In this document: positions 22,945 through 34,280 of the stretch, piece by piece
How the letters are laid out: each line of letters begins with the position of its first letter
Numbering within the stretch: the stretch's first letter is position 1
Assembly (NCBI RefSeq): GCF_037126465.1
Contig: NC_088201.1
Coordinates: 66,920,879-66,984,878, forward strand
Reading direction: 5' to 3'
Length of the DNA stretch: 64,000 nucleotides
Origin: Ornithodoros turicata
Taxonomy: Eukaryota > Arthropoda > Arachnida > Ixodida > Argasidae
Program-made: the position numbers and the translations under genes
The notes under the pieces: model-generated
The model's database searches: none
The model's input: only the letters and a program-made list of their open reading frames with translations
Told to the model about the DNA's origin: nothing

Positions 22945-24320
22945 AGGGAATCCAACACAATCCAGTTCTAATCCGACATGAGCCAATTCTAAGCCATCTG
23001 ATTGGCTGCCCGCCTACTTCACGTTGATTGGCCCATGCTAAGCCTAGTGATCATTGATTGGTTGACTGTAGCTCCGCTCCTTTATGCTAATTAGTTGGAT
23101 TGGCTCCGCCCACTTCATGTTGATTGGCCCATGCTAAGCCTACTGATCGTTGATTGGTTGACTGTAGCTCCACCCCTTTATGCTAATTACTTGGCTCCCC
23201 CACATCACGCTGATTGGTGCATGCTAATCGCTGAGCTCTGCCCCTTTATGCTAATTAACCGGCTCCGCCAATTGGCCCATTCTAAGCCTACTGATCACTC
23301 TCCATATTTTCCAGACTTCTAAGCCCACTGATTGGCCGACTGACATAGCCGTCACCAGCGCCCGCCAGATGGTGTGTTCGGCAGTGGCTCCACAGTGGCT
23401 CTATCTCAGATGTTGAAACTTACCTCATTAGAGTGCCACCAGATGGTGCAACTCTTTACTAGCTCTGCAAACTTCATGCTGATTGGTCAATTCTAAGCCT
23501 ACAGATCCGGACTTCTAGGCCGTACCACACTAAGCCTACAGATTGGCCCTTCGCCCTGATTGGTCCATTCTAAGCCGACCGATAGCTGGCCCTGATTGCT
23601 CCACGCCAAGCCTAGTGAACAGTGATTCGCTAGCCTGCATTTGTCGCGCCTAAGCCGGTCCGGCACCACGCAGTGGCTTCAGACAAGACACAACAATTGT
23701 TGATTTAAACCTTTATTTGGTACAACAGTGTCCAGCTGCATCATAGAGCATGGGTTGGTCAACTGCATCAGAGAGATCATTGGTCACTCATGTATCGATC
23801 CACTCATTGGTTCATAATTCTATGGGGTTATCTCTTGCACTCATTGCTGGCCAGTCTCTCAGACCCTCGGTGGACTCCAACTGCTATTGGTTCATCTAAC
23901 TGTAAGTGGTCACTCACCCAACTGCTTATTGGTTCCTACTTCTAGCCAGTCGCACATCTATAGAGCTTCGTCATAGGCTACAACTACGATTGGTCCATCT
24001 AACTGGAAGTGTCACTCACCCAACTGCTATTGGTCCATTGAGCTGCAAGCCACTCATTGGTCACACACCTCTAAATGAGATCAGTTTAGCCAGGATTATT
24101 GGACCTTTCTACCCAACTGTTTCACATTTCTGGACGGTCACTTCCGTCGTCTCTTGAGCTCCCTCATAGGCTGGTAGACTCCAACTGCTATTAGCCCATG
24201 GTAACTCCGTGCCATACACTTCCAAGTTCTCACCTTGCTGCTCATTGGTTCACAATGAACCTTTTTCACAATGCTTCTGCACATGCTCTGACGGCGCCGA
24301 AGAAGGTTCCCTCCATATTC
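22945..24320. repeat. Left arm of a large inverted repeat, CCAAT-rich
   Basis: This arm is the reverse complement, with moderate divergence, of 31,345-32,800. Landmarks match in mirrored order: the outer GGATT...AACTGGATT motif, the CCATCTGGTGG-like block, AACAATTGTTGATTTAAACC, GCATCAGAGAGATCATTGG and the inner ACCTTCTTCGGCG. ATTGG (inverted CCAAT) occurs more than 20 times, often as TTGATTGGCCCATGCTAAGC. An AATAAA-type site (AACCTTTATTTGG, complement CCAAATAAAGG) is conserved in both arms. No coding frame. It could be a terminal repeat of a giant element or one of two oppositely inserted copies of one repeat. Confidence 0.75.
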
Positions 24321-26555
24321 AGTAGATGGCACCGGTTGTAGGGTGCCTCAATACTTGTGCCCTCTTTGCAAAGAAGGCTGAGGCTGGCGATCGTGTTTCG
24401 CTGGACAGCCGCGATGCGAGTGTTGATGATGTCCATTCTAACTGCATTGGTCACTCCTTTCTATCCAACTGCTTATTGGTTCATCCTTCTAGCAAGAGAG
24501 CCAGCATTAGAAGCCTAATCTGCTGCTGAACATCGTGTATAAAACAGCCTACATCAATATGTTCAGTGCCACCGTCTGAAGTCAGCCTCCTTCATGCTAT
24601 CCATGCCCCTCATAGCCACAGTTGCCTCGCGGTGCTAACGGTAAATTAAAAAGATTTTCAGGGTACGATGTACACATCTTAAAACACACTCTACCCATCT
24701 CTCCATATAACACGAGTGAAGTTGGCTTAACCATGTTGTGTGCATGCGTAGGGAGAAGCCCACCTCTGCGAACAAGCTTTCGTTTTTGTCATAGTGTGCT
24801 TTGCACTTCAACATCAAAATTTAGTTCAGTGTTTATCAAGCAGAATGGCAAGGAAAAAACATAAATAATGCTATAGAGTGAAGTGCGTTCATTCTTAAAA
24901 GCTGAAGAACGGATTTTGTCACAGATAGTGTGCTTCAACAACAAGAACAAAAAAATTCAATGTTTATTCAGCAGAGCGCAAAAAAACTCATCGTGATGCA
25001 AAGCAGTGAAACCCACTAGCTCTCTACGCGTTCGTAGTAAAAAGCTGAGTATGAAGACGCACATGATCAAGAAACATGGATAGTTGATGCTGTGCAGAGC
25101 AGCTCGTTTTAGAGAAGAACGATTTCAATGTCGACTGAGCAGATCATCAAGAAACCTTGTAGAGCTGCACCTGCAGGGAAGCTTAGGATCTTTTTGTTTT
25201 AGACGGTGTCCGTTGCACTTCAACATAAGAAACTAATTAAATCAAGCAGAATGGCAAAGTATAGTGAATCTATGCGGTGAAGCTCAAGATTGTTTCTCTC
25301 ACTGATACTTCGACGCTCCAACGCTTATTAAACAAAGTGATCGAGTAAACTCATAGTGGCTGGTGCTATGCAGTGAAACACCGCACGTACTCAGTATTAA
25401 AAAGAAGACTCAACCCAAGCTGAGTAGGAAGAAACACAATTTCAGATTGCCTTCAGAGCTCTCACGGAGGCATTCTGTGTGTGCACCACAAACGTATCGA
25501 GCGTATATTTCACGCGACACACCTCGCACGCGTTGCTTCATAACAGTACGCAAGACCACTATTAGACAGTAAGAAGCACCATTAGAAATATATAAGTTCA
25601 GGGTGATCACACAGATTCAAAATGAATGAAGTTCATCACATTATAAACAAGTTCATCTCCGAATAAATGTGTTCACTTTAAGAGTATCACAGTTACAAAT
25701 ATGGCAGGTTTCACACCACATGGATTCACCACACACAAACTTGTCACGCGACACGAGCACGATACAGCAAGCAATATCTGAAACACGAATTTTCGGCGCA
25801 TGTACGTCCTGGCGACTATGGTTTGTCCCACTTTTTCCACATTACACGGACGTCAACTTCGGGATATTTGGATATTCACAGGATGTTCTCAAATCTGCAC
25901 ATATTCCTATAAATCAGAAACGTGCTATAAACTATGCAGTGGGGTGCCACATATTCTCATAAGATATGTAGCAATGTTTTATTTCAAGGCTACATTATGG
26001 CTTGGTTTTTGGCGCCATAAGCGCATTGTAGTGTGGTAAATGGCAGCCTAGAGGCCTTACGGCCCTAATCCAAGACGAATGCAGGCCGCGCGTTAATAAA
26101 TGTGCTTTCGCCTTTCACCATATAAGACGCAGGCTCCCTTTTTGGCCCCTCCACAGCGTACGCGGATTTCAAGAGATACCAGAACGAGCATATACTGAAA
26201 TACAAATTGTTGGAGTATGTTTATCAAGTGTAGCGTGGCGTATGACGTTTGTAACAGTGACAACGTCTTTGCAGTTAGCTTGTGAGTCTGCAAATGATAT
26301 CAGCGTATACCTGTGAACGTTCCTGACACCCCGTCCTGAGAAATATCGTGTTTTTAACTCAAGCTACTGTGTATAATGTGATTACTTGGTAAATAAGGTA
26401 GTACACCAAAAAAATTTCCCTCTTGCTTACGTCATGCCACTAGAGGTCACGTACCCTAGATGTCTCGGCAAAATAACGCGCGCTTGCTCCTTTCTTTTTA
26501 CATCTATGAGATGTCTCAGGGAGATAGAAAGTAAGATATTTTTGAAAGTCACATT
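24321..26555. other. No gene recognised
   Basis: 2.2 kb between the left arm and the gag region. A few more ATTGG boxes occur to 24,490. Between about 24,620 and 25,400 a loosely repeated sentence (CACTTCAACATMA, AAGCAGAATGGCAA, GCRGTGAA) appears three or four times at about 300-bp spacing, an old tandem duplication. No domain in any frame. Confidence 0.35.
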
Positions 26556-26559
26556 GTGG

Positions 26560-26690
26560 ACGTACAGGTAATGTCGCATAGACGTGGCGGACATATGCGA
26601 CGTGTGAGACCTTTGTGGGACATACCTGGGATATTTCTGGTTTACTGGGATGGCTCGCCGGCTACCTAGTCGTCTCCTGCTCGGTGTGTT
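26560..26690. repeat. GGACGT/GGACAT-type short repeats, block 1
   Basis: GTGGACGTACAGG, GTGGCGGACATATGCGACG, TGGGACATACCTGGGATAT and related units follow each other at 20-30 bp. Similar blocks occur at 29,520-29,770 and 30,580-30,810. All three lie between the two inverted arms. Confidence 0.45.
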
Positions 26691-26827
26691 GATATTCCTG
26701 GGGCTCAACTTTCTTCTACGCACGCAACTACGGCTCAGCTTTTAGAAGGTGTCACCCGTTTGCAGTTTTCGCGGCCGTTCATTAACCGTCACGGTCGAAA
26801 CTCTGGGCCCGGTCTGCACTACAGGAC

Positions 26828-27499
26828 ATGAGTAAGGATAACAAACCACGAGAGGAACCACTAAATCAAGCTGCGGCGATGACGGCGGCAAGCAGCAACC
26901 CGTCACACTGGGTCGGGCTTTCACTACGACCGCCAGACCACTTCGACTTTGAAAACGCCGGTTCGTGGATTACGTGGCTAAGCCTATTTGAAGACTACGC
27001 ATTTGCTTCGGGTCTACGCAACGCCCCAGGAGACATTCAGGCTCGGTCTCTTCTTTACTGCATGGGACCGGAAGCTCGTTCGCTTCTTTCTACATTTCGC
27101 AACGATGACGCCACCAACTACAGTAAAGTGGTAGAGACGGCACACTTCGTGCATCCCGTCAACGAGGTCTACGAATCTGCGCAGTTTCATAGAAGAGTGC
27201 AACAGCTGGGAGAGACTGTTGACAGTTACTACGCCGAACTCTGTAAGTTGTGTAAAAGATATAATTATGCATCATTCGAAGTCGAAGAACGGCTCATTCG
27301 TGATCGCTTCATCGTGGGTCTGCGTGACGCTCGACTCGCCGATCAGTTGTGCAGAAATGCGAAATTAAGCCTCAAGGAAGCGTGGACCCCAACAACACCG
27401 AACGTCCGTCGGATGTACATGATAGATCCAAATCTCCACAGTCCCAAGCATACATCCGGCGAACGTTCTTTTAAGCGCCGGGTCCGCCCAAATCACTAA
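26828..27499 (+). pseudogene. Truncated Ty3/gypsy-type Gag
   Basis: A 223-codon frame. Residues about 35-165 resemble the capsid-type Gag of Ty3/gypsy retrotransposons found in arthropods: LRPPDHFDFENAGSWITWLS, a short Leu-rich segment with LLYCMGPEARSLL, then QFHRRVQQLGETVDSYYAEL, LCKRYNYASFEVEERLIRDR and FIVGLRDARLADQLC. In intact relatives this is followed by a longer tail with CCHC zinc knuckles and by protease/polymerase frames. Here the frame ends soon after LSLKEAW in a basic tail, and no CCHC, protease, reverse transcriptase or integrase is seen downstream. No long terminal repeats were recognised. Gag normally packages retroelement RNA in particles. It lies between the inverted arms. 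A domesticated gag is an alternative, since the frame itself is open. Confidence 0.7.
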
Positions 27500-28133
27500 G
27501 CGCTGCCCAGTGCGCGGTATGGCGCGCGAGGGAACGTCCAGACAGGATCTATTATGCGTGTCTGGCACAAAAAGTAGAAAAGTGCAGCCGGTACAGGTGT
27601 AGTAATAACTGAAGCTCAAATGTGTCATTTACAATTCAAAACAAAGTGTTGGTTTCAGTGATGGACGCTTAATTTGAGAGAACGTCGCTGGTAGAAATCT
27701 CTGACGGTGTAATTTGAGTCTGAACACCTAGATGGCGTTAGCGTCGGCTCCTGTTCTCCTTCCCTACATTAATGTTGTGTTGTGGCGGGTTTACCTTGCT
27801 GTTGTGCTGCGTCTGCGTGTGTTTGAGGACCTCATAGTAACAGAAATTCTGGTCGTAACTACAAGGCACGACACGAAGGGAACGTCAGCTACTGGAACGT
27901 AAAATTTGGACATTGTTGTGCGAATTACGTAGTACACTGCGTCGACGCGAATGTGGTACGCAGAGAGGTGGACGCGCTACTTTCAAGTAAACGCCGGTTG
28001 AAAATGACTCATCGTAGGTCTACGTTTTTACCAAAAGCTGCAACAAAAGGTTCGTCACACTTTATCAAATGTGTTTGAAGAAGCTTCCAGTGGTTCGCAT
28101 GTTGTTTCGACGGCCCACACCTGGGGCCCTATC
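27500..28133. other. No gene recognised
   Basis: Sequence downstream of the gag fragment. No frame shows retroelement pol motifs. It ends at the TIR element starting at 28,134. Confidence 0.4.
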
Positions 28134-29343
28134 CTGGTCAAAGTAATCTACCTCGATTACTTGAAATTTCTTCTGGCAGTTGGTGCATAATCGAAAAAGG
28201 CGTGAATATTAAAAGTGGTTGACACCTTCTATCAACCAATCGCCCCACGTGTTATCTTGGAAAGCGACCTGCCTTATCGGTGTTTCCTCCTGAGAATCCG
28301 AAGACCACACCTGTGATCTGCCTGCCCTGCCTTGTTGCTTCGGTTCTTCGGTGTCGGAAACAGAAAACTCTACCGGCGTAAAACTGAATTTCGTGGAAAA
28401 TGCGTGGAAAAGCACTCTCGTAATTTACTTTTTTGCTGTTTGTCATTTTTCTTGACGTACAAGTGTGCAAGACAGCAATGTTTGTGTGACACCATGATTA
28501 TATTTTGCATTTATAATGCGGTATGTGCCCGTGAGATGGCGCTGATGGCAGGCAACAAAACGATAAAAGCGCGAAGGATCATCGCAAAGGGTCGAACGGA
28601 CAGTGTGGTGCCGGCCGTAAACACGTTTATGAGAAATCGGGTCGTGCTTTAGATCTTGAGCTTTATTTATGAGCTTTTCTTTATATTTTTCTGTGTGTTC
28701 GTGTGCTCGATATGCGAAATGATAATTCGCATTTCAATATGCTTCTTTTGCTCGTGAGCTGTGGGGTGGTAATGATACCGCAAATGAGCATTGATAGTTT
28801 TACTCAAGAAACAGCGAACTTTGATCGATGAGTTTTTCGTGTGCACACCGCTACGTTGCAATAACATTGATTGTACGACGCACTGCTCGGACGACGCTTC
28901 GAAAAGCCCGCCGCTTTCACGCATACGATGCCGCGATCGGCGCAGAGAAACGGTGTTAGCGGTGCTTTTTTTCTCATTATTAAACAAAAACGAAGAAAGA
29001 CATGAATTTTTTGTTGTGACGAGCACATACAGACTTTATACAACACAATAAACGGAAATGCACATGCGGACCCATCACGAAACCCATCGCCGCTCAAAGT
29101 AATCGACCCTCTTTCGCTAGGTTACTTTTCAGCTTTCAAACTAATCTTTTACGTCATTGTTACGTCAAAATGACGTAGGGTCACGGTCCGAGATTAGGGC
29201 CGAGAGGCTGCGAAGGAAAACTAAGTATAAATTTCAATTGAAACGGGCGGGATTTAAGGGCGGAGTATTCCGTGGCAGCCCCGCCCTACAGCTTGTGACG
29301 TAAAGTAATCGAGGTCGATTACTTTTGACGAGGATAGGGTCCC
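28134..29343. mobile_element. 1.21-kb element with about 40-bp TIRs
   Basis: The left end GGGCCCTATCCTGGTCAAAG (from 28,134) and the right end, whose complement reads GGGACCCTATCCTCGTCAAA, are inverted repeats extending through a GTAATCGACCTCGATTACTT-type palindrome. TG flanks both ends. The interior frames (up to 119 codons on minus) have no transposase motif, so it is non-autonomous. The superfamily is not identified. Confidence 0.6.
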
Positions 29344-29519
29344 TGTTGACACAAGACTTGGAGCTACAGAGAATGAGCAACTGGAGGAAACAGCCGATTT
29401 CTACACAGTGCGTCGTTTTGCATAATAAAGCAATGCCACGAATGCACGAGTTTGAAGTGTTTCTGGAGAAGTATAGAAGCGTGTAAATAATGTCAACATT
29501 AAGTTCCCAGTAAACCACG

Positions 29520-29770
29520 AATATCTTGGAGACCTCCAAAATGTGTCGCAGACGTCCAAGACGTCGAAGTACCCTGTGTACGTCCTATGGATATTCATGA
29601 TGCGATCCAAATTATGTCGCAGATGTTGCAACTGTAGCTACGTTCCATGGACGTCACATGGACATGCAGTCTGTCTCATCAAAATATTTTAGTTGTTGGG
29701 GATATCCAATTCTGTATATCCTCTGTACGTCCCAAAGAGAATATCCTGGGTACATCAAGATTTGGATATT
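29520..29770. repeat. GGACGT-type short repeats, block 2
   Basis: Units such as CAGACGTCCAAGACGTC, TACGTCCTATGGATATTC, CCATGGACGTCACATGGAC and TACGTCCCAAAGAGAATATC follow each other. Related to the blocks at 26,560 and 30,580. Confidence 0.45.
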
Positions 29771-29824
29771 CTGAGGTGGTCGCATCTCGAACAAAAAAAA
29801 TATGTGTCAAATAGCAGTCTTGCA

Positions 29825-29860
29825 CTGACGATGCCCGTCGTATGACAGGCGAAACGTCTG
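29825..29860 (+). ncRNA. Hammerhead-ribozyme-like core (possible)
   Basis: CTGACGA (29,825-29,831, fits the CUGANGA core) is followed by a GCC...GGC stem-loop and GAAA (29,851-29,854). This spacing is that of a hammerhead ribozyme stem II. Stems I and III are not obvious and the first stem II pair is poor. Penelope-like and other retroelements carry such motifs. It is a structural suggestion only. Confidence 0.3.
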
Positions 29861-30504
29861 CTTAAAGTTTGTTTGTTTGTTACGTTAAGTCGGAGTCCTC
29901 TCTTTCTTTCGTTATGTCATCTCCCGGCTTTTGGAGTATTTTCGCAAATAGGGGCTGAATGGCGTTTCTCAAAAACAATGGGCGGTCCTGTGCAAGATTG
30001 CAAGATTTTGCGTCTTCCAAAACGTCTATGTTACACTGGGCATTTATTGCGAAAGACGCAGAGATGCGGAATTCTGTTGCACTCTCAAATTTTAACTTTC
30101 GATGAGTGTCTCAGACCAAGAGCAGTAACAGGCGTAACCTTGTTGCAGAGTTAATACACCACGCAACTCCTCACTTCACTGCTATTTTTGTGTATAATCG
30201 GATTATACTTAGACAGCTCACCCTCCGTTTTGTTTCGGAGGCGAGCAGCACCCTTGAATCCGCAGAAGTTTGCAAGACAAGCAATACGGTATTTGTTTTC
30301 TCTTGGAAAGGGAATGCTAGTACCTTTCGAAGCTTTTTGGACTGTGAGCTGTTCCATTTCTCTGTTTGCTCTATTTAAACCGCTACGCTCTGTGTCCGTT
30401 ATGGGAATAACAGAAACTGGCACAGAGGGGAAACAGGGAACGAAATAGTTATGTGGTGGCCACTCTCTATAGTTACGGGTCCGTTAATGGTGCAGACACC
30501 AGCA

Positions 30505-30517
30505 CCCCCCCCCCCCC
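30505..30517. repeat. (C)13 tract
   Basis: Thirteen C in the context CAGCAC(C)nACTA...CAAAAT, also seen at 39,002 with 19 C. The two sites therefore belong to one repeat family with a variable C run. Confidence 0.85.
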
Positions 30518-30579
30518 ACTACTCTCGCAAAATGTTTCAAAATATGCTTTGAAGATGATAACAGCAACTTCAAGCTCCC

Positions 30580-30810
30580 AATAAACATCCATTCTACCTC
30601 TCGATCTCAAAGCTCTCAATATCCCACGAACGTCTACTGTACGTTTGTGGGATGTTCGTGGAATGAGCAACAGGGGAAGATTATTTCGTCCCCTGGACGT
30701 ACAGATGATATCTATGGGATTTGTGGCATGCTCCCTGCGACGTTCAAACCTCCGAGTCAGGATATCACATGGATGTTCAAGGGACATCTCTGGTTTGCTG
30801 GGTTGGGCAT
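30580..30810. repeat. GGACGT-type short repeats, block 3
   Basis: Contains TGTGGGATGTTCGTGG, CCTGGACGTACAGATGATA, CACATGGATGTTCAAGGGAC and similar units at irregular spacing. Same family as blocks 1 and 2. Confidence 0.45.
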
Positions 30811-30882
30811 ACGAAACAAACCGACAGAAATATAAAAAAACAATATACGTCCCCTACACTGCCCATGGACACGGAGAAGTAA

Positions 30883-31140
30883 ATGGTAAAAGAGGTAAAT
30901 GGACACGGAGAAGAAAGTGATTTTAGTGATATTTTAAGGGCTATTCTTACGCGGAGCACTTATCAAATAAGACAGTTTGTGAGATACAAGTTGGAACTGT
31001 TAGAGCGATATGTGGAAGTGGAGACAATCAGCCGGACCCCCTCAGACGTGACTATGCTGGAAAAAGAACCACACGACGTCGCCGATGGAAAGGAACGGGT
31101 TGTATCCACGTTAGAAGGCATGCTTACTATAGTGTCGTAA
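30883..31140 (+). CDS. 85-codon charged ORF, unknown
   Basis: The frame runs from ATG 30,883 to TAA 31,138-31,140. It is rich in Glu, Lys, Arg and hydrophobic residues in a helix-like pattern (DFSDILRAILTRSTYQIRQF, then RYKLELLERYVEVETIS). The stop codon overlaps an AATAAA poly(A) signal (TAAATAAAGG), followed by TTGTTTTTATG, as at a short 3' UTR. I know no family. It sits just inside the right inverted arm, so it could be the last exon of an element-encoded protein or of a host gene. The start is uncertain because a purine-rich repeat (GGACACGGAGAAG, twice) precedes it. Confidence 0.35.
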   Translation: MVKEVNGHGEESDFSDILRAILTRSTYQIRQFVRYKLELLERYVEVETISRTPSDVTMLEKEPHDVADGKERVVSTLEGMLTIVS

Positions 31141-31344
31141 ATAAAGGACACCTTGTTTTTATGTCACAAACAATTTCTTCATCTTCTTTATTGATTTTAG
31201 CGACGAGATTATTGGAAAACAGGGCTCTTCAAGCGCGAATCAGGAGTGAAAAAGAGCTCATAAAGTTCGCACACACATCCACGGCCATACTAAAAAAATC
31301 TTTGACTATGATTTAGTGTACGCCTTTTTGTGACAAACCTTCTG

Positions 31345-32800
31345 TGTGAACCTTCTTCGGCGACATCAGTGCATGTGCAGAAGCATTGTGAAAAAGGTCC
31401 ATTGTAAACCAATGAGCAGCAAGGTGAGAACTTGGAAGTGTGTGGCATGGAGTTACCATGGGCTAATAGCTGTTGGAGTCTACCAGTCTATGAGGGAGCT
31501 CTAGAGATGACGGAACTGACCTTCCAGAAATGTGAACCAATTGTGTAGAAAGTTCCAATTCTCTTCTTGATGCAGCTAAACCAAACCGTGCCCTATGACG
31601 CAGCTGGACCAATAGCATAATTCCTATTAAATGTGTAGGGAACCTTCTTCGGCGCTGTCAGAGCATGTGCAGTAGCATTGTGAACCAATGAGCAGCAGGG
31701 TGGGAAGTGAGTGGCATGCAGTTAGCATGAGCCAATAGCATTTGGAGCCTATCATGAAAGTGACCGTCTAGAAATGTGAACCAATTGGGTAGAAAGTTCT
31801 AATAACCCTGGCTAAACTTATCTCATCTAGCGGTGAGTAACCAATGAGTGGCTTGTAGCTCAATGGACCAATAGCAGTTGGGTGAGTGACCACTTGCGGT
31901 TAGACGAACCAATCGCAGTTGCAGCCTATGACGGAGCTCTATAGATGTGCGACTGCATAGAAGCAGGAACCAATAAGCAGTTGGGTGAGTGACCACTTGC
32001 AGTTAGATGACCAATGATCTCTCTGATGCAGTTGACCAGCCCATACTCTATGATGCGGCTGGACACTGTTGTACCAAATAAAGGTTTAAATCAACAATTG
32101 TTGTGTCTTGTCTGAAGCCACTGCTTGGTGCCGGACCGGCTTAGGAGTGACAAATGCAGGCTAGCCAATCACTGTTCACTAGGCTTGGCGTGAACCAATC
32201 AGGGCCAGCTATCGGTAGGCTTAGAATGGACCAATCAGTGTGAAGGCCAATCGGTAAGCTTAGTGTGGTACAGCTTAGAAGTCCGGATCTGTAGGCTTAG
32301 AATGGACCAATCAGCGGGAAGTTTGCAGAGCTAGTGAAGAGTGCACCATCTGGTGGCACTCTAACGAGGTAAGTTTGGGCATCTGAGATAGAGCCACAGT
32401 GGAGCCATTGCCGAGCGTACCATCTGGTGGGCGCTGGTGAAGGCTATGTTAGTTGGCCAATCAGTGGGCTTTGAACGGGCCAATCGGTAGGGGGATGGCC
32501 AATCAGAGGGCTTAGAATTCTGGAAAATGTGGAGAGTGATCAGTAGGCTTAGAATGGACCAGTCGGCGGAGCCGGTTAATTGGCATAAAGGGGCGGAGCT
32601 CAGCAATCAGCATGCACCAATCAGCGTAAAGTGGGCGGAGCCAAGTAATTAGCATAAAGGGGTGGAGCTATCGTTAAACAATCAACGAGCAGTAGGCTTA
32701 GCATGGGCCAATCAACGTGAAGTTGGCGGGCGGCCAACCAGATGGCTTAGAATTGGCTCGTGTTGTATTAGAACTGGATTGTGTTGGATTAGAACTGGAT
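31345..32800. repeat. Right arm of the large inverted repeat, CCAAT-rich
   Basis: Reverse complement of 22,945-24,320 with an internal duplication: the GAACCTTCTTCGGCG...GAGCATGTGCAG block appears at about 31,350 and again at about 31,640. Many CCAAT (ACCAATCAG, CCAATGAGCAGC) boxes. The outer end is a short tandem of TTGGATTAGAACTGGATT (32,764-32,821). No coding frame. Confidence 0.75.
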
Positions 32801-32821
32801 TTTGGCTTAGAACTGGATTAG

Positions 32822-33535
32822 AAAGAAGTGGGAGAGGAGGATTACAAAAAAGATATCGTTATAGGACCTCTCCATCTACTACTAACACGTGCATTATTTA
32901 CCACTTTAGTGTGCACTGAAACAAGTCTTGTGCTGTGTGCATACTTTACTTAACCATGAAAGTTTCTTCAGTTAGTGGTTGCTCGTGCCGCTAACAAACA
33001 GCTGGAAAAGGGCTCAGCTGCTGTGCTTCGATTTCTTTAAGTAGCGAGTGTGAAAACTGATTCGTGTGACAACTCTCCCCGGTCTCCCCTATACTTGCTC
33101 AAGAACCATGTACCAGATTGATATGGGCCAGGACGGACTGTGGCCCGCGGGGCTGGCTTGTGTTCTACTTCGCGGCCTTTATTACTATCAAGAACAGATA
33201 ATGAATGTGGACTAAGAAATTTCCACTGATCGCTTAGACACCGTCTATAGCCTCTTCCAGTTCTGAATGCTCAGCGAAGAAGAGCAGCCAGTACCGGTGA
33301 TGACGGTGATATTCACAACACAAGCCGGTTCGCAATGTCCCTGCCGAATGTCTTGCGAGGAGCAGAAACAGTTAGTGGAACTTAAGCGCTGCTGGCTACG
33401 CACCTTAAAACTGAAGGATCAGGTCCACGATCCGTTGACGACGTCCGTTTGCTTTACAATAGCCTTTAAGCAGCGCATAAAGGGTGCGGTGTGTGGATTT
33501 GTATGTGCAAGAAATGCGTAATTGAACTGGCCTCG
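32822..33535. other. No gene recognised
   Basis: An 84-codon plus frame (33,267-33,521) contains a plausible helical stretch but no known motif and no partner exon. Otherwise featureless. Confidence 0.3.
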
Positions 33536-33850
33536 CAAAGGATTTGTGAATACTGTGCGAGGCACCACAAAGCAACTTTGGCTGAGAGCGGCGTACGTAC
33601 AGATGGAGAGAGAACAGCAGGGCGCTGTGTGAGGACTAGGGGGTTAGTATGAGTATGTATCCTGGGACGACTTTTGGGTAAACTACGCCGATTTTCGCCT
33701 GGAAAATCTACCGGAACCCACGGGGAAATCTTCAGAAAACACAACAGCCGGTTGTAGAATTCGAATCCCCAACCTCCCAGTCTTCAGCACGACCTTTGCT
33801 ATCACCAACGAGCGGATGCTTCTTACCCACTCGGCCATGACGCGGTCTAC
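33536..33850 (-). mobile_element. tRNA-Ser-derived SINE (Ruka-like), copy 2
   Basis: On the minus strand the head (about 33,845 downward) reads CATGGCCGAGTGGGTAAG (A-box-like) and, about 55 bases later, GGGATTCGAATTC (B-box-like). The body then matches copy 1 at 10,915-11,200. Polymerase III would start transcription at the head if the boxes were functional. Confidence 0.75.
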
Positions 33851-34005
33851 CTGGGAGGTGCTTGGTTTTGACAGTTTGCACCTTAAGCTGTTACGGGCGG
33901 TTCGATCATTCCGACCTGGGCAACGGCCCGACCTCGAGTTGCTGAGGACTGGCCGGGCCAAAAAATACCGGCCCTTGTCAATTGCTACCACATGCGTCAA
34001 GTCTA

Positions 34006-34280
34006 CACTGTAAGAACAGAACTTCACCACATAACACGCTCTGGGCCTACCACTGCACAGAATGATGCCAGTGTCATCCTGAGTTGAGGAGAAACAGGGT
34101 CGTACAACCACTTTGTGACCATTGCGAAGTGTCCCAGTGTTTCAGGTGTATATGCCTACCATTTTTCCACAAATCTGGCGAGAGAACTCTTCCTCCTGAT
34201 TCTGAATGATATCCGATCTAATTCTCAATGATGGTTGGCTAGGGGCATGTCGTGTGGCGAAGTTGAACTTTAGCGTGGAC
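34006..34280. mobile_element. Degenerate palindromic MITE (family B)
   Basis: The left end CACTGTAAGAACAGAACTTC, continuing into CACCACATAACACGCTC, pairs with a right end reading GTGTGGCGAAGTTGAACTTTA. Both are diverged forms of the 249-bp MITEs at 43,245-43,759. No coding capacity. Confidence 0.5.

Noticed and set aside
22980..24320. Promoter cluster of a host gene (many CCAAT boxes)
   Set aside because: The same boxes form a repeated unit and recur inverted 8 kb away; no gene starts nearby.
28181..29097. Coding genes inside the 1.2-kb TIR element
   Set aside because: Frames on both strands overlap and lack any transposase signature.
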